Assembly (NCBI RefSeq): GCF_041051975.1
Contig: NZ_CP163435.1
Span: forward strand, 3,968,001 to 4,032,000
Direction of reading: 5' to 3'
Origin: Streptomyces sp. R21
GTDB taxonomy: Bacteria > Actinomycetota > Actinomycetes > Streptomycetales > Streptomycetaceae
Length of the DNA: 64,000 nt
The notes below the pieces were generated by a model that saw nothing but the letters and a program-made list of their open reading frames with translations, searched no databases and was not told the origin of the DNA. Made by a program: the position numbers and the translations under genes. Within the stretch, counting starts at the first letter, position 1. Each line of letters begins with the position of its first letter. Of the stretch, positions 7,696 through 16,067 are shown one piece after another.

Positions 7696-9348
7696 CTACC
7701 CCAGCCGGTCCGCCAGCTTCCTGAAGTCCGCCCAGGACAGCGGCGGTTCGCTCGAGTTCCACAGCTTCTGGACGGTGGCGCGCAGCGGCATCCGGATGCC
7801 GGCCGCGACCTGGGCCTGCGTCTGCGCGTTCGGGAAGTCGCCCCAGACCGCGAAGACGCCGCCGAGGATCTGGCCGTCGTACCGCGCGGGGACGGGTGTC
7901 GTGCCGCGGACGACGCGCGGGGTCCACTGCTCGTAGATGCGCTGCCCGGTCGGGTAGACGAAGGTCTGCGGCTGGCCGAGCACGTAATAGAGGTACTCGT
8001 CGTTGTAGTTGATCAGCTTGCGGCCCGCGCTCAGGTACTCGACGGGCTGCCGGGCGCCGATCTCCTTGCCGGTCCAGTACGCGACTTCGAGGTCACCCTC
8101 CGGCTGCACCCGGCTCCCGCGGAAGAACCCGTCGTTCCAGGCCCGCGGCGTCCGGTCGTGCCCGTGCACCACGTCGGCCCGGTCGTTGAGCCAGCCGGTC
8201 GCCAGGTCGGAGATCCCCGCGGCCGAGCCGTACTTGTTCCTCGCGGCGGCGGCGAGCTGCGGGTATGACGCCTCCGGGTCGGACACCGTCAGCGCCTGGT
8301 ACTCGTCGCCGCCGAGGTGCCAGTACGCGCCGGGGAACAGACCGGCGTACTCGTTCAGCAGCTCGTCGACGACCTTCGCCGCCGCGGGCTTGGAGATGTC
8401 GAGGGTGCCCCGCGTGGCGATGCCCCGGGTGTTGCGCAGCTGGAGGTCTCCGTGCGCGGCGATCACGGCGCCCAGATGGCCGGGCGAGTCGATCTCGGGG
8501 ACGACGGTGATGTGCCGGCTCGCGGCGAGCGCGAGAATGCGGCGGACCTCGGCCTTGGTGAGGTGCGGCTGCGACACCACCTCGGGGTGCGTGTCGGACT
8601 CGATGCGGAAGCCCTGGTCGTCGGAGAAGTGCAGCCCGAGCTCGTTGAACTTCAGGTCACCCAGCTCGCGGACCCGGTCCTCGATCCAGGCCGCCGTGTA
8701 GTGCTTGCGCGCGATGTCGAGCATGAACCCGCGCCGCGGCTTGGCCGGCCGGTCGCGGACGACGCCCTCGGGCGCCGTACCGCCGCCGTGGACCTCCTGC
8801 TTGAGGGTGCGCGTGCCGTAGAAGACGCCCGCCTCGGCCGGGCCCTTGATGGTGACCCGGCCGTTTTTGACGGTGAGCGTGTACGACTCGGTGCCCGTGG
8901 ACGTGCCGTCGAGGCCGAGCTCGACATCCCCGGCACGGGCATCCGCCTGCCCCGCGTACGAGAGCCTGAGCTCCCCGGCGAGCAGCCGGCCCTCGTCGGC
9001 GAGTTCCTCGTCGTCGATCACGACGCGGCCGCCGCCCGCCGGGCGCCAGCCCGGTCCGCGGGCCGGGGTGTGCTCGCGCACGGCGGGGATCGTGCGGGGT
9101 GTCCTCGACAGGGGGTAACTGCGGGTCGGCGACGGACTGGAGGTAGCGGCGGCGGAGCGGTGGGGCGACGTGGCGGACTTGCCGTCCGACGGACGGCCCG
9201 CCGTGGGCGCGTCGCTGTCACCGCTCGGCCACATGCCCACCGTGACCGCGGCCGCGGCGCCCGCCACGGCGACCCCGGCGGCGACGAGGATCGCGCTCGT
9301 GCGTACTCGGCTCTGTCGCGCCCGTGCTCGGCGCCTGCGCTCGCTCAC
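7696..9348 (-). CDS. Secreted beta-N-acetylhexosaminidase, GH20 family
   Basis: Hydrolyses terminal beta-linked GlcNAc or GalNAc from chitin oligomers or glycans outside the cell. An Arg-rich N-terminus and one hydrophobic segment (SAILVAAGVAVAGAAAAV) form a signal anchor or uncleaved signal. Next come the small GH20 N-terminal domain and the catalytic barrel, which has RRGFMLDIARKHY, LHFSDDQGFRIES and the GH20 signature HLGGDEY. Asp348 and Glu349 in that signature are the substrate-assisted catalytic pair, with Glu as acid/base. The end carries WGDFPNAQ and WNSSEPPLSW, also usual for the family. Length 550 is normal for a secreted GH20. It is a single gene, start GTG at 9348, and the neighbour upstream is divergent. 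Confidence 0.92.
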   Translation of the reverse strand: MSERRRRARARQSRVRTSAILVAAGVAVAGAAAAVTVGMWPSGDSDAPTAGRPSDGKSATSPHRSAAATSSPSPTRSYPLSRTPRTIPAVREHTPARGPGWRPAGGGRVVIDDEELADEGRLLAGELRLSYAGQADARAGDVELGLDGTSTGTESYTLTVKNGRVTIKGPAEAGVFYGTRTLKQEVHGGGTAPEGVVRDRPAKPRRGFMLDIARKHYTAAWIEDRVRELGDLKFNELGLHFSDDQGFRIESDTHPEVVSQPHLTKAEVRRILALAASRHITVVPEIDSPGHLGAVIAAHGDLQLRNTRGIATRGTLDISKPAAAKVVDELLNEYAGLFPGAYWHLGGDEYQALTVSDPEASYPQLAAAARNKYGSAAGISDLATGWLNDRADVVHGHDRTPRAWNDGFFRGSRVQPEGDLEVAYWTGKEIGARQPVEYLSAGRKLINYNDEYLYYVLGQPQTFVYPTGQRIYEQWTPRVVRGTTPVPARYDGQILGGVFAVWGDFPNAQTQAQVAAGIRMPLRATVQKLWNSSEPPLSWADFRKLADRLG

Positions 9349-9503
9349 CGCGCCAACCTATGACCCGACGAGCACTTCATGCGTCCACCACACGTTCCGA
9401 AACTCTCCCGTGCGGGTGAAATTCGGGCATCCGTCGGACAGCTCCTGACACCCCTGGATAACGTGAGGGCACATCTCTCACACGTTCCCCTGCCGACCCA
9501 CAC

Positions 9504-10132
9504 GTGGCGTCCATGCTTGTCGTGGATGTCACTCCTTTCACCGCCGAGGACCCACGCTGCCTTCGCACCGTTTCCCACGCCTCCCCGGCCAGGTCGCACT
9601 ACCCGAGCAGAAGGGCGCCGCGCCGTCCCCGGCCCGCCTGGACCCGTTCAACTCCGCGTCCGCCGAAGCCGCCGAGCGTGCCCTGCTCACCTGCCTCCGC
9701 AGCCTGCGCTGGGCCCACCGCCTCGCCGACCACCGTCCCTACCCCGACCTGGACGCCCTGCTCGCCGCAGCCGACGAGGCGGCCTACGACCTGACCCCGT
9801 CCGACCTCGCGGAGGCCCTGGCCGGCGAGTCCCTCCCGACCCTGCCCGAGGACGCGTACGGGGCGGCCCACATGGCGCTGAACGCGGCACACGCGGCGTA
9901 CGAGGCCCGATTCGGGCACGCGTTCGTCATCTACCTGGGTGACACGCCCGAGGGCGAGGCGCTTGACCACGCCCTGGCGGGCATCCGGTCACGATTGACA
10001 AACGATCCGGAGGAGGAGCGGGTCGTGGCCGCCGAAGAGCTACGGCGCCTGGCGAGAGGGCGGCTCGTGAGGCTACTCAGGGGCGCGGGGAACAGCGCGA
10101 CAAACCACGACGAGCCCGCACTCGGCAGATAA
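9504..10132 (+). CDS. OHCU-decarboxylase-like protein, apparent frameshift near 9551
   Basis: From about 9557 the frame matches the uricase-pathway family of 2-oxo-4-hydroxy-4-carboxy-5-ureidoimidazoline decarboxylases (UraD-like): FNSASAEAAERALLTC, SLRWAHRLADHRPYPDLDAL, YEARFGHAFVIYL and ERVVAAEELRRLARGRL. The usual HPRIG active-site block is missing: the place reads ALAGESLPTLPEDA. So catalysis as in the purine pathway is doubtful. This frame has no ATG, GTG or TTG between its upstream stop at 9464 and Met at 9872. The neighbouring frame begins MLVVDVTPFTAEDP (ATG 9513) and would join perfectly if one more C were present in the run 9551-9553. Either a one-base loss, a sequencing error, or a rare CTG start at 9557. 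No purine genes are nearby; sdhC follows. Confidence 0.6.
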
Positions 10133-10323
10133 CAGAACAAGCCACCCCAGAAGCCGCCGACGCTAACCCATACGCGTGCCAGTTTGATCACACCGGTAGG
10201 CCCCCTGTAAGCCCCACAGGCAACCGTCGCTACGATGCATGGGGCCGGTGGACCGTACCCGGCCGGGCCCGACCGACCACACAAGCCGGCGCGGCCCCAA
10301 TCCCCGCTCCCGGAGGGACTTCC

Positions 10324-10704
10324 GTGCCGGCTGGAACGCTGTACCGCGGCCGGGAAGGAATGTGGTCCTGGGTGGCTCATCGAGTCACCGGCGTCCTCAT
10401 CTTCTTCTTCCTGTTCGTACACGTGCTGGACACCGCTCTCGTGCGTGTCTCCCCCGAGGACTACGACAAGGTCGTAGCCACGTACAAGACGCCGATCGTC
10501 GCGCTCCTGGAATACGGCCTCGTCGCCGCGATCCTCTTCCACGCGCTCAACGGTCTGCGTGTCATCGCCGTCGACTTCTGGTCCAAGGGCCCGCGGTACC
10601 AGAAGCAGATGCTCTGGTCCGTCGTCGGTATCTGGGTCGTGCTGATGGCCGGGGCCCTGTACCCCGTCCTCGGTCACGCATTCCGCGAAGTCTTCGGGAG
10701 CTGA
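10324..10704 (+). CDS. sdhC: Succinate dehydrogenase cytochrome b556 subunit
   Basis: Membrane anchor subunit of respiratory complex II; together with SdhD it holds haem b and the menaquinone site. The 126-residue product has three membrane helices (about 25-45, 62-84 and 100-120) and conserved SdhC features: WSWVAHRVTGVLIFFFLFVHV with likely haem-ligand histidines, and LFHALNGLRVI. GTG at 10324 is preceded by GGAGGG at good spacing, and N-terminal MPAGTLYRGREGMW is the usual start in actinobacteria. The gene opens the sdhCDAB operon, with 5 nt between it and sdhD. The 190-nt gap upstream presumably carries the operon promoter; I could not pick a confident -35/-10 pair. Confidence 0.95.
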   Translation: MPAGTLYRGREGMWSWVAHRVTGVLIFFFLFVHVLDTALVRVSPEDYDKVVATYKTPIVALLEYGLVAAILFHALNGLRVIAVDFWSKGPRYQKQMLWSVVGIWVVLMAGALYPVLGHAFREVFGS

Positions 10705-10709
10705 CGCAG

Positions 10710-11198
10710 ATGTCCACCACTGAAACCGCCACCTCCGGCATCGGGCCCGTCGAGGGCGCGGGAGTGTCGGCGTACGACGTCGACAACCCGGCGCCGCTCA
10801 TCGAGGCCCCGCGCAAGCGGACCAAGAAGACCCCCAAGTCCACCCGTGGCAACTTCGAGATGTACGGCTGGCTGTTCATGCGCCTGTCGGGCGTCGTGCT
10901 GGTCGTCCTGGTCATCGGGCACCTGCTGATCCAGCTCGTCCTGGACGGCGGCGTCTCCAAGATCGGCTTCGCCTTCGTGGCCGGCCGCTGGGCGAACCCC
11001 TGGTGGCAGGTCTGGGACCTGGCCATGCTGTGGCTCGCGATGCTGCACGGCGCCAACGGCCTGCGCACGGTCATCAACGACTACGCGGAGCGCGCGAACA
11101 CACGCCTGTGGCTGAAGGGCCTGCTCTACACCGCCACGGTGTTCACGATCCTGCTGGGCACGCTGGTGATCTTCACCTTCGACCCGAACATCCGCTAG
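10710..11198 (+). CDS. sdhD: Succinate dehydrogenase hydrophobic membrane anchor subunit
   Basis: Second membrane subunit of complex II. A polar N-terminal tail of about 55 residues (typical for Streptomyces) is followed by three membrane helices beginning at GWLFMRLSGVVLVVLVIGHL. The histidine in VIGHLL and the segment LHGANGLRTVINDY, with D-Y near the quinone site, are conserved in SdhD. Product 162 residues. The start is ATG at 10710, 5 nt after sdhC; the next gene, sdhA, follows 22 nt after the stop. Together the four genes feed electrons from succinate to the quinone pool. Confidence 0.94.
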   Translation: MSTTETATSGIGPVEGAGVSAYDVDNPAPLIEAPRKRTKKTPKSTRGNFEMYGWLFMRLSGVVLVVLVIGHLLIQLVLDGGVSKIGFAFVAGRWANPWWQVWDLAMLWLAMLHGANGLRTVINDYAERANTRLWLKGLLYTATVFTILLGTLVIFTFDPNIR

Positions 11199-11220
11199 GC
11201 ACGGGGCTGAGGCAACCACC

Positions 11221-12978
11221 ATGAAGATCCACAAGTACGACACCGTCATCGTCGGCGCCGGTGGCGCGGGCATGCGCGCGGCCATCGAGTCGACGAAGCG
11301 CAGCCGCACCGCCGTCCTGACGAAGCTCTACCCCACCCGCTCCCACACGGGCGCGGCGCAGGGCGGCATGGCCGCCGCGCTCGCCAACGTGGAGGAGGAC
11401 AACTGGGAGTGGCACACCTTCGACACGGTCAAGGGCGGTGACTACCTGGTCGACCAGGACGCCGCCGAGATCCTGGCGAAGGAGGCCATCGACTCCGTCC
11501 TCGACCTGGAGAAGATGGGCCTGCCGTTCAACCGGACGCCCGACGGGACGATCGACCAGCGCCGCTTCGGCGGTCACTCGCGCAACCACGGCGAGGCCCC
11601 GGTCCGCCGGTCCTGCTACGCCGCGGACCGCACCGGCCACATGATCCTCCAGACGCTGTACCAGAACTGCGTCAAGGAGGGCGTGGAGTTCTTCAACGAG
11701 TTCTACGTCCTCGACCAGCTCATCGTCGAGGTCGACGGCGTCAAGCACTCCGCCGGCGTCGTGGCGTACGAGCTGGCGACCGGCGAGATCCACGTCTTCC
11801 AGGCGAAGGCCGTGATCTACGCGTCCGGCGGCACCGGCAAGTTCTTCAAGGTGACGTCGAACGCGCACACGCTGACGGGTGACGGCCAGGCGGCGGTCTA
11901 CCGTCGCGGGCTGCCGCTGGAGGACATGGAGTTCTTCCAGTTCCACCCGACCGGCATCTGGCGCATGGGCATCCTGCTGACGGAGGGCGCCCGCGGTGAG
12001 GGCGGCATCCTCCGCAACAAGGACGGCGAGCGCTTCATGGAGAAGTACGCGCCGGTCATGAAGGACCTCGCGTCCCGTGACGTCGTCTCGCGCTCCATCT
12101 ACACGGAGATCCGCGAGGGTCGTGGCTGCGGCCCCGAGGGTGACCACGTCTACCTGGACCTGACGCACCTTCCCCCGGAGCAGCTCGACGCCAAGCTCCC
12201 GGACATCACCGAGTTCGCGCGCACCTACCTCGGCATCGAGCCCTACACGGACCCGATCCCGATCCAGCCCACCGCGCACTACGCCATGGGCGGCATCCCG
12301 ACGAACGTCGCGGGTGAGGTCCTGTCGGACAACACGACCGTCGTCCCGGGCCTGTACGCCGCCGGTGAGGTCGCCTGTGTGTCCGTGCACGGCGCCAACC
12401 GCCTCGGCACGAACTCGCTCCTCGACATCAACGTGTTCGGCAAGCGCGCGGGTATCGCCGCGGCGGAGTACTCGGCCAAGGTCGACGCGCACGTCGAGCT
12501 GCCCGAGGACCCGGCGTCGCAGGTCGTCGAGCAGGTCGAGCACCTGCGCTCGTCCACGGGCACCGAGCGGGTCGCGGAGATCCGCCGGGAGCTCCAGGAG
12601 TGCATGGACGCCAACGTGATGGTGTTCCGCACCGAGCAGACGATCAAGACGGCGGTCGAGAAGATCGCGGAGCTGCGCGAGCGCTACAAGAACGTCTCGA
12701 TCCAGGACAAGGGCAAGCGGTTCAACACGGACCTCCTCGAGGCCATCGAGCTGGGCAACCTGCTCGACCTCGCCGAGGTCATGGCGGTCTCCGCGCTGGC
12801 CCGCAAGGAGTCCCGCGGCGGTCACTACCGCGAGGACTACCCGAACCGCGACGACGTCAACTTCATGCGCCACACCATGGCGTACCGCGAGGTCGGCGAC
12901 GACGGCACCGAGTCCATCCGTCTCGACTACAAGCCGGTCGTCCAGACCCGCTACCAGCCGATGGAGCGTAAGTACTGA
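11221..12978 (+). CDS. sdhA: Succinate dehydrogenase flavoprotein subunit
   Basis: Catalytic subunit of complex II, oxidising succinate to fumarate. Product 585 residues, normal length. The Rossmann motif VGAGGAGMRAA is at the N-terminus. RSHTGAAQGG contains the histidine that bonds FAD covalently, in the HT-AAxGG form typical of the family. HPTGI and the ITEGARGEGG run mark the substrate site. Later come TAHYAMGGI and GANRLGTNSLLD. The C-terminal helical domain ends RKESRGGHYREDYPNRDD. The stop TGA shares one base with the ATG of sdhB (TGATG), so the two are translationally coupled, fitting their 1:1 stoichiometry. Confidence 0.97.
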   Translation: MKIHKYDTVIVGAGGAGMRAAIESTKRSRTAVLTKLYPTRSHTGAAQGGMAAALANVEEDNWEWHTFDTVKGGDYLVDQDAAEILAKEAIDSVLDLEKMGLPFNRTPDGTIDQRRFGGHSRNHGEAPVRRSCYAADRTGHMILQTLYQNCVKEGVEFFNEFYVLDQLIVEVDGVKHSAGVVAYELATGEIHVFQAKAVIYASGGTGKFFKVTSNAHTLTGDGQAAVYRRGLPLEDMEFFQFHPTGIWRMGILLTEGARGEGGILRNKDGERFMEKYAPVMKDLASRDVVSRSIYTEIREGRGCGPEGDHVYLDLTHLPPEQLDAKLPDITEFARTYLGIEPYTDPIPIQPTAHYAMGGIPTNVAGEVLSDNTTVVPGLYAAGEVACVSVHGANRLGTNSLLDINVFGKRAGIAAAEYSAKVDAHVELPEDPASQVVEQVEHLRSSTGTERVAEIRRELQECMDANVMVFRTEQTIKTAVEKIAELRERYKNVSIQDKGKRFNTDLLEAIELGNLLDLAEVMAVSALARKESRGGHYREDYPNRDDVNFMRHTMAYREVGDDGTESIRLDYKPVVQTRYQPMERKY

Positions 12979-13751
12979 TGGCTACCCCGACCCTCGACAA
13001 GGAAGACGCAAAGCCCGAGGCGGGCTTCGCCGACTCGCCGTACATCACGGTCACCTTCCGCGTCCGTCGCTTCAACCCCGAAGTCTCGGCCGAGGCGGCC
13101 TGGGAAGACTTCCAGCTGGAGATCGACCCGAAGGAGCGTGTCCTCGACGCGCTGCACAAGATCAAGTGGGACCTGGACGGCTCGCTGACCTTCCGTCGTT
13201 CCTGCGCGCACGGCATCTGCGGCTCGGACGCCATGCGGATCAACGGCAAGAACCGCCTTGCCTGCAAGACGCTGATCAAGGACATCAACCCTGAGAAGCC
13301 CATCACGGTCGAGGCCATCAAGGGCCTCACGGTCCTGAAGGACCTGGTCGTGGACATGGAGCCGTTCTTCCAGGCGTACCGCGACGTCATGCCCTTCCTC
13401 ATCACGAAGGACACGAACGAGCCGACGCGCGAGCGTCTGCAGACGGCCGAGGACCGCGAGCGCTTCGACGACACGACGAAGTGCATCCTCTGCGCCGCCT
13501 GCACCTCCTCGTGCCCGGTGTTCTGGAACGACGGCCAGTACTTCGGCCCGGCCGCCATCGTGAACGCCCACCGCTTCATCTTCGACTCGCGTGACGAGGC
13601 CGGGGAGCAGCGCCTGGAGATCCTCAACGACAAGGACGGCGTGTGGCGTTGCCGCACGACGTTCAACTGCACGGACGCCTGCCCGCGCGGTATCGAGGTC
13701 ACGAAGGCGATCGCCGAGGTGAAGAAGGCGCTGATCACTCGGCGTTTCTGA
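12978..13751 (+). CDS. sdhB: Succinate dehydrogenase iron-sulfur subunit
   Basis: Carries the three iron-sulfur clusters that pass electrons from FAD to quinone. The N-terminal 2Fe-2S domain has SCAHGICGSDAM and, later, ACKT. The C-terminal domain has CILCAACTSSCPVFW and CTDACPRGI, whose cysteines bind the 4Fe-4S and 3Fe-4S clusters. Length 257 is typical. It is the last gene of sdhCDAB; a strong hairpin follows the stop by about 20 nt and probably ends the transcript. Confidence 0.96.
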   Translation: MATPTLDKEDAKPEAGFADSPYITVTFRVRRFNPEVSAEAAWEDFQLEIDPKERVLDALHKIKWDLDGSLTFRRSCAHGICGSDAMRINGKNRLACKTLIKDINPEKPITVEAIKGLTVLKDLVVDMEPFFQAYRDVMPFLITKDTNEPTRERLQTAEDRERFDDTTKCILCAACTSSCPVFWNDGQYFGPAAIVNAHRFIFDSRDEAGEQRLEILNDKDGVWRCRTTFNCTDACPRGIEVTKAIAEVKKALITRRF

Positions 13752-13771
13752 GGTTGTCGGCTGTACGGCTT

Positions 13772-13807
13772 CGTGGGCCCCGTTTCCTGGTGGAAGCGGG
13801 GCCCACG
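13772..13807 (+). terminator. Hairpin terminator after sdhB
   Basis: A perfect 11-bp stem, CGTGGGCCCCG at 13772-13782 and CGGGGCCCACG at 13797-13807, with a 14-nt loop, lies just after the sdhB stop. It has no T-run, as is usual for actinobacterial terminators. It separates sdh from the next gene. Confidence 0.75.
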
Positions 13808-13908
13808 GGCGTGTCGGGCCACGATCGGGTGACGTGGTGCGAACGGGACGCCGACAGCTCGCCCGGCCCACGATGATGCTCGCGACACCCGCCCATAGGA
13901 GGCACGTG

Positions 13909-14517
13909 ATGTCCCCAGCACCTGTCGAGCGGCCCCACGACGACCGTCCGCTGACCGCGGAGGCGAACCGTCTCATGGACCGCAACCCGGGCTACCGCGT
14001 CGAGATCATCGGGGGCCAGATCCTCGTGTCCCCGCCCCCGGACGGCCCGCACGCCGAGGCCCTCACCAGTCTCCCCGTTCCCTTCCTGGCGGCCGGGCTG
14101 CACACCTCGGAGACACGCGTACTGCAGGGGATCGGCCTCTGGCTCCCCAGTGGCACGGAGGACTACGCGATCCCCGACCTGTCGGTGGTGGATGCCGATT
14201 ACCGGGACAGCTACGTCGAGAACAACTGCTACGACCCCATCTGCTTTCGCCTGGTCGTCGAAGTCACATCCACCAACTACCAGTCCGATCTACGCACCAA
14301 GGTCTCCGCATACGCTGAGGCGATGGTTCCGGTCTACGCCGTCATTGACCGCAAGTACCAGCGGCTGCACGTCCTGACCGCCCCGGACAAGGCCACGTAC
14401 GCCAGCCACCGCGTCCACGCCCCCGGCGAACTGGTCACCCTCCCCGACTCCATCGGCGCCAAGGTCACCCTGGACGTGACGGAGATCCTCACCGCCGGGC
14501 AGCCGAAGCGGGACTGA
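13909..14517 (+). CDS. Uma2 family (DUF820) putative endonuclease
   Basis: A 202-residue protein of the Uma2 family, which has a PD-(D/E)XK nuclease fold. Visible blocks are YRVEIIGGQILVSPPPDGPH, IPDLSVVDADY (the PD aspartate), VVEVTSTNYQSDLRTK (the E and K positions), and YAEAMVPVYAVIDRKYQRL. These proteins are abundant in Streptomyces and cyanobacteria, and their biological role is still unclear; a nuclease activity is suggested by the fold only. ATG at 13909 has AGGAGG at 6-8 nt spacing; the frame is open further up to 13834 without support. It stands alone after the sdh terminator. Confidence 0.85.
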   Translation: MSPAPVERPHDDRPLTAEANRLMDRNPGYRVEIIGGQILVSPPPDGPHAEALTSLPVPFLAAGLHTSETRVLQGIGLWLPSGTEDYAIPDLSVVDADYRDSYVENNCYDPICFRLVVEVTSTNYQSDLRTKVSAYAEAMVPVYAVIDRKYQRLHVLTAPDKATYASHRVHAPGELVTLPDSIGAKVTLDVTEILTAGQPKRD

Positions 14518-14619
14518 GCCGGGGCGCCGCCCGCCTGATCAGGCCAGACCAGGAGGCTCCACCGGCCAGATCCTCTGCGACTCCTGTGACGGATGGGACG
14601 CCCGCCGCAGACTGCCTCC

Positions 14620-15405
14620 ATGGCACCCCTGAGGAAGCTCACCGCCGCGCTGTCGGCCACCGCCGCGGTACTGCTCGCGGCAACCCCCACAGCCTCGGCG
14701 ACAACGCCCACCCCCCACGGCACCCTCGTGCAGGAGAACTTCAACCGGCTCCCCCTCGGCCCGGTCACAGCAGGCCAGGGCTGGACCACAGAGACCTCCA
14801 ACGGCACCCTGACCGTCGAGCCGAGCACCACGGGTCACGGTCGCGAACTCCACCTCCGCACCGAGGGCAACGGCCGCGCCTTCCTCGTGCTGCCCGACCT
14901 CGCTCCGCCCGGCAACAGCCTCTGGGCCCGGCTGCGGCTGCGCGTGGCCGCGTTCCCGACGGCTCCCGACTGGGCGCACTGGACCATCGCGGAAGCGTCC
15001 GGCTCCGACTCCCCCACGCTGGTGCGCCCGTTGGGCGGCCAGTACGCCCCCACCGACAACGGCAACTTCTGGGGCGTCGGCTCCGACCTCGGCCCCACCG
15101 GCGACTGGACGCTCTGGAAGACCTCCGCCCCAGCGGCCGCCTCGAAATGGAGTTGCGTCGAATTCCACCTGGACGCCAAGGACAACCAGGTCACCGTCTA
15201 CCTCGACGGCGTCGAACAGCCCGACCTGACCGTCTCCACCAACCACCACGGCGGCACCCCGGACGCCTTCACCTTCCCCACCTTCGACAAGCTCAAGCTC
15301 GGCTGGCAGCTCTACCAGGCCGACCCGACCCCGTCGTCGTACGACGTCCGTCTGGACGACCTCGCCGTGAGCACCCGGCGGGTGGGGGGCTGCACGGGCG
15401 GATGA
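14620..15405 (+). CDS. Secreted Cip1-like / polysaccharide-lyase-like protein
   Basis: A classical Sec signal peptide (MAPLRKLTAALSATAAVLLAATPTASA) is followed by a jelly-roll type domain: VQENFNRLPLGPVTAGQGW, LWARLRLRVAAFP, GNFWGVGSDLGPTGDWTLWK, VEFHLDAKDNQVTVYLDGVE and WQLYQADPTPSSYDVRLDDLAV. These features resemble the Cip1 core of Trichoderma and its Streptomyces relatives, which are linked to plant-polysaccharide breakdown or binding. The product is expected outside the cell. ATG at 14620 is chosen because it starts the signal peptide; the frame reaches 14593. Substrate cannot be told from sequence. Confidence 0.7.
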   Translation: MAPLRKLTAALSATAAVLLAATPTASATTPTPHGTLVQENFNRLPLGPVTAGQGWTTETSNGTLTVEPSTTGHGRELHLRTEGNGRAFLVLPDLAPPGNSLWARLRLRVAAFPTAPDWAHWTIAEASGSDSPTLVRPLGGQYAPTDNGNFWGVGSDLGPTGDWTLWKTSAPAAASKWSCVEFHLDAKDNQVTVYLDGVEQPDLTVSTNHHGGTPDAFTFPTFDKLKLGWQLYQADPTPSSYDVRLDDLAVSTRRVGGCTGG

Positions 15406-15482
15406 CAGCCGCCTCGGCCGGGCGAGTGACCCCACCAGCCAGCCCCCGTCCGCAGCGACAACCTCGCACCTAATCTGACGAC

Positions 15483-15893
15483 ATGTCAGATGAAGAGTCG
15501 TACGAGCTGCTCGGTTTCGATCACGTGCTGGTGCCGGTCGGGGACCTCGAGGAGGCGGTGGGGTTCTACGAGCGGGTCGGGTTTCCGGTGGCGTTTCGGC
15601 TCGACGAGGCCGGGATCGTGCTGCTGAAAGTGGGCAAGGAGACGCCGGGGGTGCTGTTGCGGCTGGAGGAGGAGCTCAGTCGGCGGCAGCCCGTGTGGGC
15701 CTCGCCGCGGGTGTGGCTGGAGGTTCGGGACACCCGCGCGAAGGCCGAGGCGCTCCGCACGGCCGGCCTGGACCTCCTCGCCGAGCCCTTCTCCTGCGCC
15801 ACCGGGTGGACCGTCGAGGTCGCCGACCCCTGGGGGAACGTCATCGGATTCACCGACTACAGCAAGCGGCCCGAGCTGGCCCGGGTCGCGTAG
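15483..15893 (+). CDS. VOC (glyoxalase/bleomycin-resistance) family protein
   Basis: A 136-residue protein with the two beta-alpha-beta-beta-beta units of the vicinal-oxygen-chelate fold: FDHVLVPVGDLEEAVGFYERVGF opens the first, and WTVEVADPWGNVIGFTDY closes the second. His near residue 14 and Glu in VEVAD are at the positions that bind metal in many members. Family members act as dioxygenases, isomerases, epimerases or drug-binding proteins, so the substrate is open. It is a single gene; two imperfect 17-base direct repeats (15901-15934) and a TetR-type promoter region follow it. Confidence 0.85.
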   Translation: MSDEESYELLGFDHVLVPVGDLEEAVGFYERVGFPVAFRLDEAGIVLLKVGKETPGVLLRLEEELSRRQPVWASPRVWLEVRDTRAKAEALRTAGLDLLAEPFSCATGWTVEVADPWGNVIGFTDYSKRPELARVA

Positions 15894-15961
15894 GACTCAC
15901 GGGCACGCAGGGCCCAGGGGCACGTAGGGCCTACGTCACATCCACATCGCCCACCCCTCAC

Positions 15962-15975
15962 TTGAACGTGTTCAA
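15962..15975. promoter_or_regulatory. TetR-type operator O1
   Basis: The 14-base element TTGAACGTGTTCAA is a dyad (TTGAAC, two bases, GTTCAA). It covers the -35 box, so a bound repressor would block RNA polymerase. Confidence 0.7.
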
Positions 15976-15990
15976 AAGCAGGTCTACAGT
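15962..15990 (+). promoter_or_regulatory. Promoter of the 16068 operon
   Basis: TTGAAC at 15962-15967 and TACAGT at 15985-15990 are spaced by exactly 17 nt, matching the actinobacterial housekeeping pattern TTGACN-17-TANNNT. The -35 hexamer is half of an operator palindrome. A transcript would start near 15997, about 70 nt before the first gene. Confidence 0.65.
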
Positions 15991-16005
15991 CTCCCTCAGA
16001 AGCTT

Positions 16006-16019
16006 TTGAACGTGTTCAA
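16006..16019. promoter_or_regulatory. TetR-type operator O2
   Basis: An identical copy of TTGAACGTGTTCAA, 44 bp centre to centre from O1 (about four helical turns, same DNA face), lies just after the predicted transcript start. Identity of all 14 bases in two copies argues for one regulator, most likely the TetR protein at the end of this operon. Confidence 0.7.
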
Positions 16020-16067
16020 GGGCGCCGAAGTGGCCTCCGCTGCGGGGGCTTTGCGAAGGGTGGGGGC

